Of a stretch of DNA of 64,000 nt, positions 8,523 through 16,800 are shown in pieces. The translations under genes and the position numbers were made by a program. The notes beneath the pieces were generated by a model. The model was not told the DNA's origin. It made no database searches and worked only from the letters and a program-made list of their open reading frames with translations. Numbering within the stretch: the stretch's first letter is position 1; each line of letters begins with the position of its first letter. The DNA is from Rhodospirillales bacterium (GTDB lineage: Bacteria > Pseudomonadota > Alphaproteobacteria > Rhodospirillales > Shumkoniaceae), in assembly GCA_028281785.1 (NCBI GenBank), contig JANQJG010000165.1, forward strand, positions 1-64,000. The letters are read 5' to 3'.

Positions 8523-9212
8523 ATGAGGCAGCTGATCGCGACGGCGGCCGGGCTTGCGTTTGTCTTTGCCAGTACGTTTCTCGTTATCAAGGCAACGGGG
8601 ATTCTGACCATCGACGATATCGAGGCCTTCCTGACCGCGGCCCATGAAATCGCTCCCCTGTATGGCGCCGCCATCGTGGTTCTCCTGTTGATTTCCGACC
8701 TGTTCATTGCGGTCCCGACGTTGACGGTCACCATGCTGTCCGGATACTTCCTGGGGTTCCCGCTGGGTTTTCTCGCCAGCGCAACGGGTCTGCTCGCGGC
8801 CGGCATAACCGGATACGTCATCACCTATGTCTATGGACCGGGACTGTTGAACCGGATTCACAAGGACGCCGAAAAGCGGGCCGAGATGGAACGGCTGTTT
8901 GCAAGATATGGCGGCATTGTTCTGGTCATATGCCGGGCCCTGCCCATACTTCCGGAAGTCAGCTGCTGTCTGGCGGGGGCAACCCGGATGCGTTTTTTGA
9001 CGTTCATCCTCTCGTTTCTGTTGGGCACCATCCCCTATGCCCTGATCGCCACCTATGCCGGTTCCCGAAGCACGATCGACGACCCGACACCGGCGATCAT
9101 TGCTGCGATTGCCCTGTCGGCGTTCTTTGCCGCCGCCTGGGCCCTGTTGCGCCGGCGATACAATGCCGAGCAAAGAAGCGGTCGGTCTTCTTCGGATTCC
9201 GTCGGGGCGTAG
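8523..9212 (+). CDS. TVP38/TMEM64 (DedA-like) membrane protein
   Basis: This 229-residue integral membrane protein of the TVP38/TMEM64 SNARE-associated family is related to DedA proteins. It has about five or six hydrophobic segments and the conserved central part SGYFLGFPLGFLASATG and CRALPILPEVSCCLAGATRM (the family's R-x-x-P...P-x-...-N/C-L-x-G region). Family knowledge points to lipid scrambling or envelope maintenance. The ATG at 8523 lies 7 bp after the DUF2141 stop; the open frame continues upstream to 8262, but that would overlap the previous gene widely. Confidence 0.85.
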   Translation: MRQLIATAAGLAFVFASTFLVIKATGILTIDDIEAFLTAAHEIAPLYGAAIVVLLLISDLFIAVPTLTVTMLSGYFLGFPLGFLASATGLLAAGITGYVITYVYGPGLLNRIHKDAEKRAEMERLFARYGGIVLVICRALPILPEVSCCLAGATRMRFLTFILSFLLGTIPYALIATYAGSRSTIDDPTPAIIAAIALSAFFAAAWALLRRRYNAEQRSGRSSSDSVGA

Positions 9213-9271
9213 CTTTGATTCCCGGACCTCGCCACCCATATCCCGTTGAAGCGGGAATTGGAGGGGGCGGC

Positions 9272-9796
9272 ATGCCGATCGAACTGGCAAAGCTCGACTT
9301 CGATGAGTTGTCCTTTGCGGATGACGGCCACATCCCCAACAATCCGCGACTTCCCCTATTGCTGTATTGCGGTGTCTTGAGGCCGGATGCGGTCTCGGCG
9401 GGCGCCTGCGAGAGGCTGTTTGCCGCCAATGGCTGGGGCGGCGGTTGGCGCAACGGCATCTACGGGTCGCATCATTTCCATTCCACGGCGCATGAGGTGC
9501 TGGGCATCGTGCGCGGCCGGGCCCGGGTCACCTTCGGTGGGCCGGAAGGAAAAACGGTCGAGCTGGGCGCCGGGGACGTCGCCATCCTACCCGCCGGAAC
9601 CGGCCACAAACGCGAAGAGTCCTCGGGCGACCTGCTGGTGATCGGCGCCTATCCCGGCGGCATGCGTTTCGACACGCTCTGGGGCGATCCGGCGGAGCAT
9701 GACCGGGCGGTGGCAAACATATCCAGGGTGCCGGTGCCGGACCTCGACCCGGTTTACGGCTCCGAAGGGCCGCTTCAGCGGATCTGGAACGCGTAA
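9272..9796 (+). CDS. Cupin-domain protein, YjlB-like
   Basis: This 174-residue single-domain cupin has two cupin motifs: HHFHSTAHEVLGIVRG with metal-ligand His/Glu (about residues 69-84), and GDVAILPAGTGHK. The PGGMRFDTLWGDPAEHD tail is like B. subtilis YjlB. The function is unknown; a metal-dependent enzyme or sugar/small-molecule binder is possible. The ATG at 9272 is preceded by GGAGGGGG and was chosen over upstream in-frame codons that would overlap the TVP38 gene. It is convergent with the sulfotransferase gene, with a GC hairpin between. Confidence 0.8.
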   Translation: MPIELAKLDFDELSFADDGHIPNNPRLPLLLYCGVLRPDAVSAGACERLFAANGWGGGWRNGIYGSHHFHSTAHEVLGIVRGRARVTFGGPEGKTVELGAGDVAILPAGTGHKREESSGDLLVIGAYPGGMRFDTLWGDPAEHDRAVANISRVPVPDLDPVYGSEGPLQRIWNA

Positions 9797-9819
9797 GAGC
9801 CTGTTTGAGGAGTCCCACG

Positions 9820-9841
9820 GGGCCGGCGGCGCCACCGGCCC
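9820..9841. terminator. GC hairpin between convergent genes
   Basis: GGGCCGG (9820-9826) pairs with CCGGCCC (9835-9841) exactly in the 45-bp gap between two convergent genes. There is no T-tract, so it may act bidirectionally or only protect mRNA ends. Confidence 0.4.
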
Positions 9842-10780
9842 TCACGCATAGCCGTACATCCGCATGCCGGGAAAGCAGAACAGCCTCACCATCGCCTGGT
9901 CGCGGGCGGGCAGCCCGGTGATCCATTCCCGATCCTCCCGCACGGTAATGCGGCCGGTCTCGAAGCGGTTGGGGTTGCCCGCCACCATATGGCTCGGGCC
10001 GAGCGTGATGTCCTTGTCGCTCAGAAAACCGGGGGCGGCGAGGGCGTCCTCGGCCAGGGAGCGGACGGATCGAATGCCCTCGCTCGGATGGCTGACGAAA
10101 TCCTCATAGCGCAGCAGGGCGTACTGGCGGGACCTCCGGCCCCAGATCGACCGCAGCACCCGGTTTCGCTGGTTCCAGTGCAGGCTGTTCTGAACCGGGC
10201 CGATGGATTTCATCTTGCCGAAGGGTTGCGTCTTGCGCCGCCGCGTCCAGGAGAAGGTGCAGGCCCGGGGGTCGCGGACCAGATGGCAGAGGTTCAGGTC
10301 GATCTCCCGGGCGGCGTCCAGGGCGTAGGCATAGGCCGGATATTTGGAGCTGTCGACGATCACGCTGGCCCCGGAAACCTCGGCGATGGCGCGATACAGG
10401 CGCTCCAGCGCGGCCACGTAGTCCGTCATCCGGCCGGACAGACGGCGTCGCAAAACTCTTTCCGGCATCGTCAGCAATCGCCAGGTCGGCATCAGCGCCT
10501 GCGCCCGGATCATATGCTCGGCCTGATCCGCGTGCATGCCGTCGAAGGCGAGGTCGAAGACGGCCCTCCAGAAGCCGCATTCGTGAAAGGGGGCCGAGCA
10601 GCCGCAGGTGTAGTTGCCCAGGATGCCGTCCTGCCAGACCGACCGGATCTCGCCGACGGCGATCCAGCCGTCGAGCTGGCCGAGGGCCCGGCAGAGGAGG
10701 GTGGAGCCGGAGCGTCCCCATCCGCCGATATAGATGACCGTCGCCGCCTTGTCGGTTTTTTCCGATCGTTCCGGAGCCAT
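9842..10780 (-). CDS. PAPS-dependent sulfotransferase family protein
   Basis: This 312-residue protein has the 5'-phosphosulfate-binding loop GGWGRSGSTLL close to the N-terminus and a 3'-phosphate-binding-like segment VIVDSSKYPAYAYAL with CHLVRDPRACTFSW. These are typical of the sulfotransferase superfamily. The acceptor could be a lipid, saccharide or small molecule; the sequence does not say. The ATG at 10780 has GAGGTG upstream; a TTG at 10795 would add five residues. It is a single gene, convergent with the cupin gene. Its own promoter should lie in 10781-11290. Confidence 0.8.
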   Translation of the reverse strand: MAPERSEKTDKAATVIYIGGWGRSGSTLLCRALGQLDGWIAVGEIRSVWQDGILGNYTCGCSAPFHECGFWRAVFDLAFDGMHADQAEHMIRAQALMPTWRLLTMPERVLRRRLSGRMTDYVAALERLYRAIAEVSGASVIVDSSKYPAYAYALDAAREIDLNLCHLVRDPRACTFSWTRRRKTQPFGKMKSIGPVQNSLHWNQRNRVLRSIWGRRSRQYALLRYEDFVSHPSEGIRSVRSLAEDALAAPGFLSDKDITLGPSHMVAGNPNRFETGRITVREDREWITGLPARDQAMVRLFCFPGMRMYGYA

Positions 10781-11290
10781 GGAGTCGCACCTCAACTATT
10801 GGTCGCGCGCTGATGTCGCGTCCACAATCCCTTGTTCATTTCCCGGATTTTCGGTCCCGCTGGCCAAGACGGCGACCGATTTGACGGGCTCAAGCTACCA
10901 TCCGTTGGCGCCGCCGAGCTTGTGAACTTTATGTGGCGGGCCGCCGACCGGCGACGGCGCCCGGACCCGCGCAAACCCAGGCGTGGCGCCGAACTCCGCG
11001 ATCTCGGCGCGCATCCGGCGGCTGAGTCAATTATGAGTCATTTTAGAACGCTTCGATGTTAGGGCGTTCTGTCATGAGGTGTACTCGCTTGCGCCGAAGC
11101 GATTTTGCGTCCCGGGCAGGCGGCGGGCGCGGCGCGATGGCGGTCGTCATGCCGTTGAGCCGCCTGACGCCGCAGGCGCCCACCGAAACCCAACCCACCG
11201 GGCCGATTGAGGCCGCCGGCACCGTGATGTTCTGCGCCGGCCCCGGCCAGCTTTGCCGAGTTGACATCGCCTGGTTAATCTAGCAAACTA
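10781..11290. other. Intergenic region without a recognised gene
   Basis: About 510 bp. A stem AGAACGC...GCGTTCT spans 11045-11072. Short frames on both strands (about 11043-11283) have reasonable codon look but no ribosome site or family character, so none is called. Confidence 0.5.
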
Positions 11291-11304
11291 GTCAACAAGT
11301 TGAC
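11291..11304. promoter_or_regulatory. Candidate GntR-type operator
   Basis: A perfect dyad GTCAAC-AA-GTTGAC lies 63 bp upstream of the PLP-enzyme start. FCD-type GntR regulators bind short dyads with GT...AC halves, and such a regulator is encoded at 12730. The match is by pattern only. Confidence 0.45.
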
Positions 11305-11367
11305 AAGAACAGCGCGAGACGGGCGTTCACCACCTTTTTCGGAGCCGCCCGGCCGGGATCGGAACCT

Positions 11368-12621
11368 GTGGCGAAAAACAAAATGCAAGCGTCGGGCCTT
11401 GTTTGCCTGGATTGCGGACACACGCATGGATTGGGTGTCTTCTCCTACGAGTGCGACCGATGCGGGTGGCCGCTGGGTGTGGCCTATGCGCCCGACGGGT
11501 TTTCTTCATCCGCCGCGCGGGAGATCCTGATTTCCGCGCGCCGCATGTGGGACTTTTTCGACTTTCTGCCCCTGGACCGAAGCGACGCGATCGTCGAGCT
11601 GGGAGAGGGTGGAACGCCGCTTCTGGAGGCGTCGTCGGGCGATGGCGACGGGAAGGGGGCCGAGGTCTTCCTGAAGAACGAAACGCTCAACCCGACCGGC
11701 GCGTTCAAGGATCGCCCGCTTTCCGTCATCCTCAGCATGGCCAGACAGCACGGCGTGGAAAGGGTGGTCACGGGGTCGTCCGGAAATGCCGGCGTGGCCA
11801 TGTCGGCCTATGCCGCGCGGGCCGGCATCGACGCGGTCGTCGTCGTTCCGCAAACGACATCGCGGGAAAAGCTTCTGGCGATCAAGGCGTTCGGCGCGCA
11901 GGTCGTCCAGATAGCCGGAACCTGCAGCGATTCACTTTCCGTCGCCAACGACCTGTGCGCGAAACACGATTGGCTTTGCGCGACGACGACCTACCGAAAC
12001 CCCTTCGGGCTCGAGGGGGACAAGACGGTGGCCTACGAGCTGCTGAGGGATATGGATTTCCGCCCCCCGACCCATGTTTTCGTCCCCATTGGCTCGGGTC
12101 CCTTGCTGACCGGTTGCTATCGCGGCTTTCAGGATCTGGCGCGCTGGGGTCTGCTTGACGAGCCGCCGCGGATGATCGGGGTTCAGGCGCGGGGATGCGC
12201 CCCCATCGCCGCCGCCTACGAGAAGGGCACGGAACATGTGGAGGCGTGGGCGCATTCCGACACCATCGCCACGGGCATCGCCGACGAACTGAAGGGATAC
12301 GAGTTCGATGGCGTCCTTTCGCTGCGGGCGGCGCGGCAATCGGGCGGCGCCGTTCTGAGCGTTTCCGACCAACAGATTATCGAGGCGATGGAAAGCCTCG
12401 CCGGGTCCTGGGGCGTCCTCGCCGAACCGACCGGAGCCGTCGGCCTTGCCGGCCTGCGTCAGTACGCGCGTACCCACGGGTTTTCCCGTGGGGACCGGGC
12501 CGTGTGCATCGTGACCGGTTGCGGATTCAAGGATTCGGTTGGCATCTCGCGATTCGTCGACACCGACAAGCTGCCGGTTGTCGAACCGTCGCTCGAGGCA
12601 TTGGAACATGTGGTCACGTAG
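11368..12621 (+). CDS. Threonine-synthase-like PLP-dependent enzyme
   Basis: This 417-residue fold-type II PLP enzyme has an N-terminal zinc-ribbon-like CLDCG...CDRCGWPLGV (residues 14-37), as in archaeal-type threonine synthases. The PLP lysine is in LNPTGAFKDRP, followed by the substrate/phosphate loop GSSGNAGVAM and a Gly-rich PIGSGPLLTG. Classical threonine synthase makes threonine from O-phosphohomoserine. In this catabolic setting (GntR, TRAP importer, D-aminoacylase) it may instead be an ammonia-lyase, racemase or other beta-replacement enzyme; this is inference. The start is GTG at 11368, and a candidate operator lies upstream. The regulator gene follows after about 110 bp. Confidence 0.8.
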   Translation: MAKNKMQASGLVCLDCGHTHGLGVFSYECDRCGWPLGVAYAPDGFSSSAAREILISARRMWDFFDFLPLDRSDAIVELGEGGTPLLEASSGDGDGKGAEVFLKNETLNPTGAFKDRPLSVILSMARQHGVERVVTGSSGNAGVAMSAYAARAGIDAVVVVPQTTSREKLLAIKAFGAQVVQIAGTCSDSLSVANDLCAKHDWLCATTTYRNPFGLEGDKTVAYELLRDMDFRPPTHVFVPIGSGPLLTGCYRGFQDLARWGLLDEPPRMIGVQARGCAPIAAAYEKGTEHVEAWAHSDTIATGIADELKGYEFDGVLSLRAARQSGGAVLSVSDQQIIEAMESLAGSWGVLAEPTGAVGLAGLRQYARTHGFSRGDRAVCIVTGCGFKDSVGISRFVDTDKLPVVEPSLEALEHVVT

Positions 12622-12729
12622 CGGAACCTGAAAGACAGACCCGCATGTCGCGCCCGTGCGCTCGCATGCCGGGGACGTGGCGGGAACCGGCGCCACGGTC
12701 TCCGGAATAGATAGGGAACCCGACCGTTC

Positions 12730-13485
12730 ATGCATGAGACGAGCAAGCTCTCGCCCCCGGAAAAACCCGGCCTGTCCTTGACGTCCCGGATGCTGAAGAA
12801 CGGCCTGCCCATTCGTCCGCAAGTATACGAGCTTCTGCATCGAGGCATTCGTCAGCTGGACATTCCGCCCGGTCGGTCGATCTCCGAGCCGGAGGTGTCC
12901 GCGGCGCTCGGCGTCAGCCGGGGGCCGGTCAGGGAAGCCTTCATCCGGCTGGCCGACGAGGGGCTGGTCGAGGTCATTCCACAGGTGGGGACCTTTGTGT
13001 CGAGGCTCGACGTGACCGTCCTGATGGAAGCGATCTATGTCCGCCAGGCCCTTGAGCCCGACCTTGCGGCGCGCGCCGCGGCGCATGCCGCTCCGGCGGA
13101 CGCGCACGGACTCAAGGCGCTGGCCGAAATGCAGGAGGCCGCGGCGCGAATCAAGGACCTGAACCGCGTTTGGGACTTGGATAACGAATTCCATCATACG
13201 ATTGCCAGGTTGAGCGGTTTGCCGGGGGTGTGGAAATACATCAGCGGTGTCCGCGGAACCCTGGCACGCCTGCGTACGCTTGAGCTGTTCGAGCTGGACG
13301 GCCCCAGAATCTGGGTCTCCCAGCATCGGCGCATCGCGGACTGCATCTGTCGTAACGACGCGGAGGGCGCGCGAAAACAGATGCAAAAGCACATCAATGT
13401 CAGCGTCGGCCAGATCGAAAAGCTGCGGGCGCGTTTCCCGTCCTTCTTCACCGAGGGCGAGTCCGGTCAAACCCCTTTGTTGTAA
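12730..13485 (+). CDS. GntR-family regulator, FCD (FadR) type
   Basis: This 251-residue protein has an N-terminal winged helix with SEPEVSAALGVSRGPVREAF (about residues 56-75). The C-terminal FCD domain has the metal/ligand residues in DLDNEFHHTIA and QHRRIADCI. FCD regulators usually repress catabolic genes until the substrate binds. The gene is placed between the PLP enzyme and the TRAP importer, so it most likely controls both; the GTCAAC-AA-GTTGAC dyad at 11291-11304 is a candidate site. The ATG at 12730 begins about 110 bp after the previous stop. Confidence 0.9.
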   Translation: MHETSKLSPPEKPGLSLTSRMLKNGLPIRPQVYELLHRGIRQLDIPPGRSISEPEVSAALGVSRGPVREAFIRLADEGLVEVIPQVGTFVSRLDVTVLMEAIYVRQALEPDLAARAAAHAAPADAHGLKALAEMQEAAARIKDLNRVWDLDNEFHHTIARLSGLPGVWKYISGVRGTLARLRTLELFELDGPRIWVSQHRRIADCICRNDAEGARKQMQKHINVSVGQIEKLRARFPSFFTEGESGQTPLL

Positions 13486-13687
13486 CGGGGCGGACGGCGG
13501 CCTTTCCGGGCGCCAGCGCCCGGCATGAACGTTTTGGCGAAAAGGAGAGCAGCGTTAACGGCGATTTGGGAACGATTCAATCTCGACGGCCACCGTCTGT
13601 CATTGGCCGGACTCTTTTTTGACGACGGACACATGCACGCAAGCAACCGGGTGCATGGCACAACCTCTAAACATGGAGTTTCACGCG

Positions 13688-14746
13688 ATGCTATCTCAAA
13701 CAAAAGAAGTCTTTGGAGTGCTCGGGGCGGTTTTTACTCTGGCATGTTCGGCTTTGCCATTCCACGCGGCCCTTGCCGATACAAAACCGGAGCACACCAT
13801 CAGGTTCGCCTATTACGGCGGCACCAATCTCCAGACCGACTACGAACACGCCACCGCTTTTGCCTTCAAGTCCGTCGTGGAAACCAAGTCCGGCGGCAAG
13901 ATTGAAGTGAAGCTTTATCCCGGCGGGGTGCTGGGCACCGCCGAGGAAGTCGTGGAATCGATGATTGAGAACCGGATTCAGATGGGGCTGCCGACGGAAG
14001 GCGTGCTGACCAGATGGATGCCCAAACTCTCCAGCTTCGCCATCCCCTATCTGTATGACGACATCAACGTGGCCCGCGAGATGTTTCAGGGGGAATTCGG
14101 CGAAAAGTATCGGAAGATGATTCTGGACGAGGTGGGCGTCAGGATCCTCGATGTCGGGGAAGTCGGCGGCCTCCTCGCCTTCACCACCAACAAGCGGCCC
14201 ATTCCCGATCCCAAGGATATCGCCGGGCTGAAGATCAGAACCCTCGCCCATGACGGCTATATCGCCTTCCTCAAGGAGCTCGGGGCCTCGCCCACGCCGA
14301 TGCCCTTCGCGGAAGTGTACACCTCCATGCAGACGGGCGTGATCGACGGCCATTTCAACCCGATCAGCGCCGTCGTCTCCTTCAAGATCTACGAGGTTCA
14401 GGACTATCTCACCCTCACCGAGCATCTCTACGGGCCGATGTACATCGCCGTGAGCGAGAAGTTCTTCCAGGAGCTGGATTCCAACGAGCAGCGGGTTCTT
14501 TACGAGGCCGCCAAGCAGGCGCGAAGCGTCAACTACGGCATCACCACTTTGACCGAGGCCAGCGGGCTGAGTTTCCTCGCCGAAAAAGGGATGACGATCG
14601 TGCCTTTGACCGTCGACCAGAAAGCGGCCTACCGCGGCAAGACGGAACAGGCCCTGAAGGAGGTTTATTCCAAGAAATTCGGCAGCGAATGGGTTGAGGA
14701 AATCCTCGCCGCCGCCGATGCCGCCAAGCGGCGCGTCTACGAGTAA
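13688..14746 (+). CDS. dctP: TRAP transporter substrate-binding protein DctP
   Basis: This 352-residue periplasmic binding protein of the DctP family has a signal peptide (about 1-30, cleavage near FHAALADT). The conserved middle contains FAIPYLYDD and GLKIRTLAHDGYIAFLKELGASPTPMPFAEVYTSMQTGVIDG (given in parts: the invariant Arg is in LKIRT, and the FAEVYTSMQTGVIDG helix follows). It captures an organic acid or amino-acid derivative for the DctQM permease encoded next. The ATG at 13688 was chosen because GGAG lies 9 bases upstream and it begins the signal peptide. An in-frame ATG at 13673 is also possible. Confidence 0.9.
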   Translation: MLSQTKEVFGVLGAVFTLACSALPFHAALADTKPEHTIRFAYYGGTNLQTDYEHATAFAFKSVVETKSGGKIEVKLYPGGVLGTAEEVVESMIENRIQMGLPTEGVLTRWMPKLSSFAIPYLYDDINVAREMFQGEFGEKYRKMILDEVGVRILDVGEVGGLLAFTTNKRPIPDPKDIAGLKIRTLAHDGYIAFLKELGASPTPMPFAEVYTSMQTGVIDGHFNPISAVVSFKIYEVQDYLTLTEHLYGPMYIAVSEKFFQELDSNEQRVLYEAAKQARSVNYGITTLTEASGLSFLAEKGMTIVPLTVDQKAAYRGKTEQALKEVYSKKFGSEWVEEILAAADAAKRRVYE

Positions 14747-14796
14747 GATCACGGAAGAAACTCGGAATCACCGAAATTGGGCGTTGGCGGCAATAC

Positions 14797-15303
14797 ATGA
14801 AAAGCCTGCGAAAAGCCGCGGAGAAAGTCAGCGATTGGCTCGAGTTCATGACAATCGCCGTGTCCGTGGTGCTCGCCGTCAACATGGTTATTGTCGTCAA
14901 CGTCAACGTGTTTTTCCGATACGTCGTGCAGGAGTCGTTTCAGTGGGTTGAGGAACTGTCCGTATACAGCATGATCTGGATGGGGCTGCTATGCGCGAGC
15001 GTGATCTACAAGAAAAGAGGGCACCCCGCCATCGACGTTTTTGTCGCCAACCTCCCGAAAAATGTCAGAATCTTCCTGGGCTGGCTCATTGAAATCGTCA
15101 TCGCCGTGTTCCTGATCGTCGTGATCTACAAAGGCTTCAACTACGCCTTTGAATCGGGAAGCAAAAGGTTCACCAACTCGCTTGGCATTACCCTCACTCT
15201 CCCCTACTTGGCGCCTCCCGTGGGTTGCGCCCTCATATTGCTGCAGCAAATTCTTACCCTTATCGTCAAGGGCGTGAACGTTCCGGGACAACGCGGGCAA
15301 TGA
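14797..15303 (+). CDS. dctQ: TRAP transporter small permease DctQ
   Basis: This 168-residue membrane protein has four hydrophobic segments (about 18-40, 57-72, 92-115, 135-155) and the family feature WVEELSVYSMIWMGLL in the second. It associates with the large subunit DctM in the sodium-dependent TRAP importer. The ATG at 14797 lies 50 bp after dctP. Its stop TGA overlaps the ATG of dctM (ATGA), showing translational coupling. Confidence 0.9.
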   Translation: MKSLRKAAEKVSDWLEFMTIAVSVVLAVNMVIVVNVNVFFRYVVQESFQWVEELSVYSMIWMGLLCASVIYKKRGHPAIDVFVANLPKNVRIFLGWLIEIVIAVFLIVVIYKGFNYAFESGSKRFTNSLGITLTLPYLAPPVGCALILLQQILTLIVKGVNVPGQRGQ

Positions 15304-16586
15304 GCTCGGCCCTGTTCGTCGTGCTGGTCCTTCTGGGCCTTATCATCCTCGGCTTTCCCATCAGCTTTTCGCTGGGCATTACCGGGCTCGCCCTGCTCTA
15401 CAAGCTGGACATGACCTTCATGCTGGAGATCCTTCCCCAGCGCATGTTCAGCGGGGTCAACAGCTTCGTGATCATGGCCATGCCGTTCTTCATGCTGGCC
15501 GGCTCGATCATGAACCGGACCGGCATAACCAACGCCTTGGTCCGCTTCGCGGAATCCTGCATTGGCTGGGTAAGGGGCGGGCTGGCCCATGTGAACATCG
15601 TCGGCAGCATCCTGTTCGCGGGCCTTACGGGATCGGCCGTGGCGGACACCGCCGCGCTGGGGTCGGTCCTGATCCCGGCGATGAAAAAGGCGGGCTACTC
15701 CAGGGGGTTCAGCGCCGCCGTCACCGCCGCCTCGTCGGTCATCGGGCCGATTATTCCGCCCAGCATCATCATGGTGATCTACGGCTCGCTGATGAATGTA
15801 TCCATCGCGGGCCTTTTCGTCGCCGGTATTTTCCCGGGGCTGTTGTTTGGCGTCACGTTGATGGGTGTCACCTACGTCATCGCGAGGAAGCGCGATTACC
15901 CGAAACAGGAAGACTTTTCGGTCAACGAGCTTGGTTATAACTTTGTGAGAAGCCTGCCCGCGCTGATGATGCCCGTCATCATTCTTGGCGGCATCCTTGG
16001 TGGAATATTCACTCCGACCGAGGCCGCCGGCGTGGCCGTTCTCTATGCGATTTTCATTGGCTTTATCTTCAGAAGGCTTTCCTTCAAGGACCTCTGGAAA
16101 TCCCTGGAAGAGACGGTCCTGTCCATGGGGATGATCCTTTTGATCCTGTCCTGCGCCGGCATTCTCAGCTGGCTGATGGCCAGCGAAAAGATCCCCGATC
16201 AGATCGCGCAGGCGATCTTGAGTATCACGGAAAACAAGTATCTTCTGCTTTTTCTGATCAATGTGGTCCTGCTGGTCGTCGGAATGTTCATGGACATCAC
16301 CGCCGCGTTGATCATGCTCGCCTCCATCATGGCGCCCTTGGCGATTCACGCCGGCGTGGACCCGCTTCATTTCGGGATTATCATGGTGACGAACCTGAAT
16401 ATCGGGTTGATTACGCCGCCCCTGGGCGCCTGCCTGTTCGTGGCGTCGGGGATCGCGCGGATTCAGCTGAAGCCCATCGTCAGGGAGATCCTTCCCTTCG
16501 TTCTCGCCGAGGTGGCCGTTCTCTTTGTCGTCACCTATTTCGAGGGCATGGTCCTCTTCCTGCCGAGGCTGTTGGGGTATGTCTAG
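15300..16586 (+). CDS. dctM: TRAP transporter large permease DctM
   Basis: This 428-residue protein of the DctM family has about 12 transmembrane segments. Typical motifs seen are FVIMAMPFFMLAGSIMNRTG, FAGLTGSAVADTAALGSVLIPAMKKAGY and the C-terminal GIIMVTNLNIGLITPPLGACLFV. It forms the solute and sodium path of the DctPQM importer. The ATG at 15300 overlaps the dctQ stop, so the longer frame from 15225 is not used. Its stop codon TAG lies in the first bases of a repeat element (16584 on). The cargo may be the N-acyl or D-amino-acid compound handled by the enzymes around it (inference). Confidence 0.9.
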   Translation: MSSALFVVLVLLGLIILGFPISFSLGITGLALLYKLDMTFMLEILPQRMFSGVNSFVIMAMPFFMLAGSIMNRTGITNALVRFAESCIGWVRGGLAHVNIVGSILFAGLTGSAVADTAALGSVLIPAMKKAGYSRGFSAAVTAASSVIGPIIPPSIIMVIYGSLMNVSIAGLFVAGIFPGLLFGVTLMGVTYVIARKRDYPKQEDFSVNELGYNFVRSLPALMMPVIILGGILGGIFTPTEAAGVAVLYAIFIGFIFRRLSFKDLWKSLEETVLSMGMILLILSCAGILSWLMASEKIPDQIAQAILSITENKYLLLFLINVVLLVVGMFMDITAALIMLASIMAPLAIHAGVDPLHFGIIMVTNLNIGLITPPLGACLFVASGIARIQLKPIVREILPFVLAEVAVLFVVTYFEGMVLFLPRLLGYV

Positions 16587-16686
16587 AGCAAATCCCGAGC
16601 GGATTGGTTTAATCCGCGACGACGTATTTGCTTAAAATCCATATGTTGGAGCTTTTCACATGATCGGGATCAATCCTGAAAAGCTC
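16587..16686. repeat. Intergenic element with nested stem-loops
   Basis: Arms AGCAAAT (16587-16593) and ATTTGCT (16626-16632) enclose a stem GCGGATT/AATCCGC (16599-16617). A second hairpin pairs GAGCTTTTCA (16649-16658) with TGAAAAGCTC (16677-16686). Outer words TCTAGAGC and GCTCTAG bracket the whole. The style matches a repeat common between genes in Rhodospirillales (from memory). It could also act as the 3' end signal of the dctPQM transcript. Confidence 0.7.
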
Positions 16687-16800
16687 TAGTGACCGGGCAT
16701 CCCGGAGCATCGTCGGTGAGAGGCGTTGACGGATTTTACGATCTGACCGGTTCCGGGTCGGCTACTTGAAAACGGGTACTTGAAAAAAGGTGGGTGCGTG

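Noticed and set aside
11043-11283. Two short overlapping frames before the PLP-enzyme gene
   Set aside because: No ribosome site, no family character, and they oppose each other.
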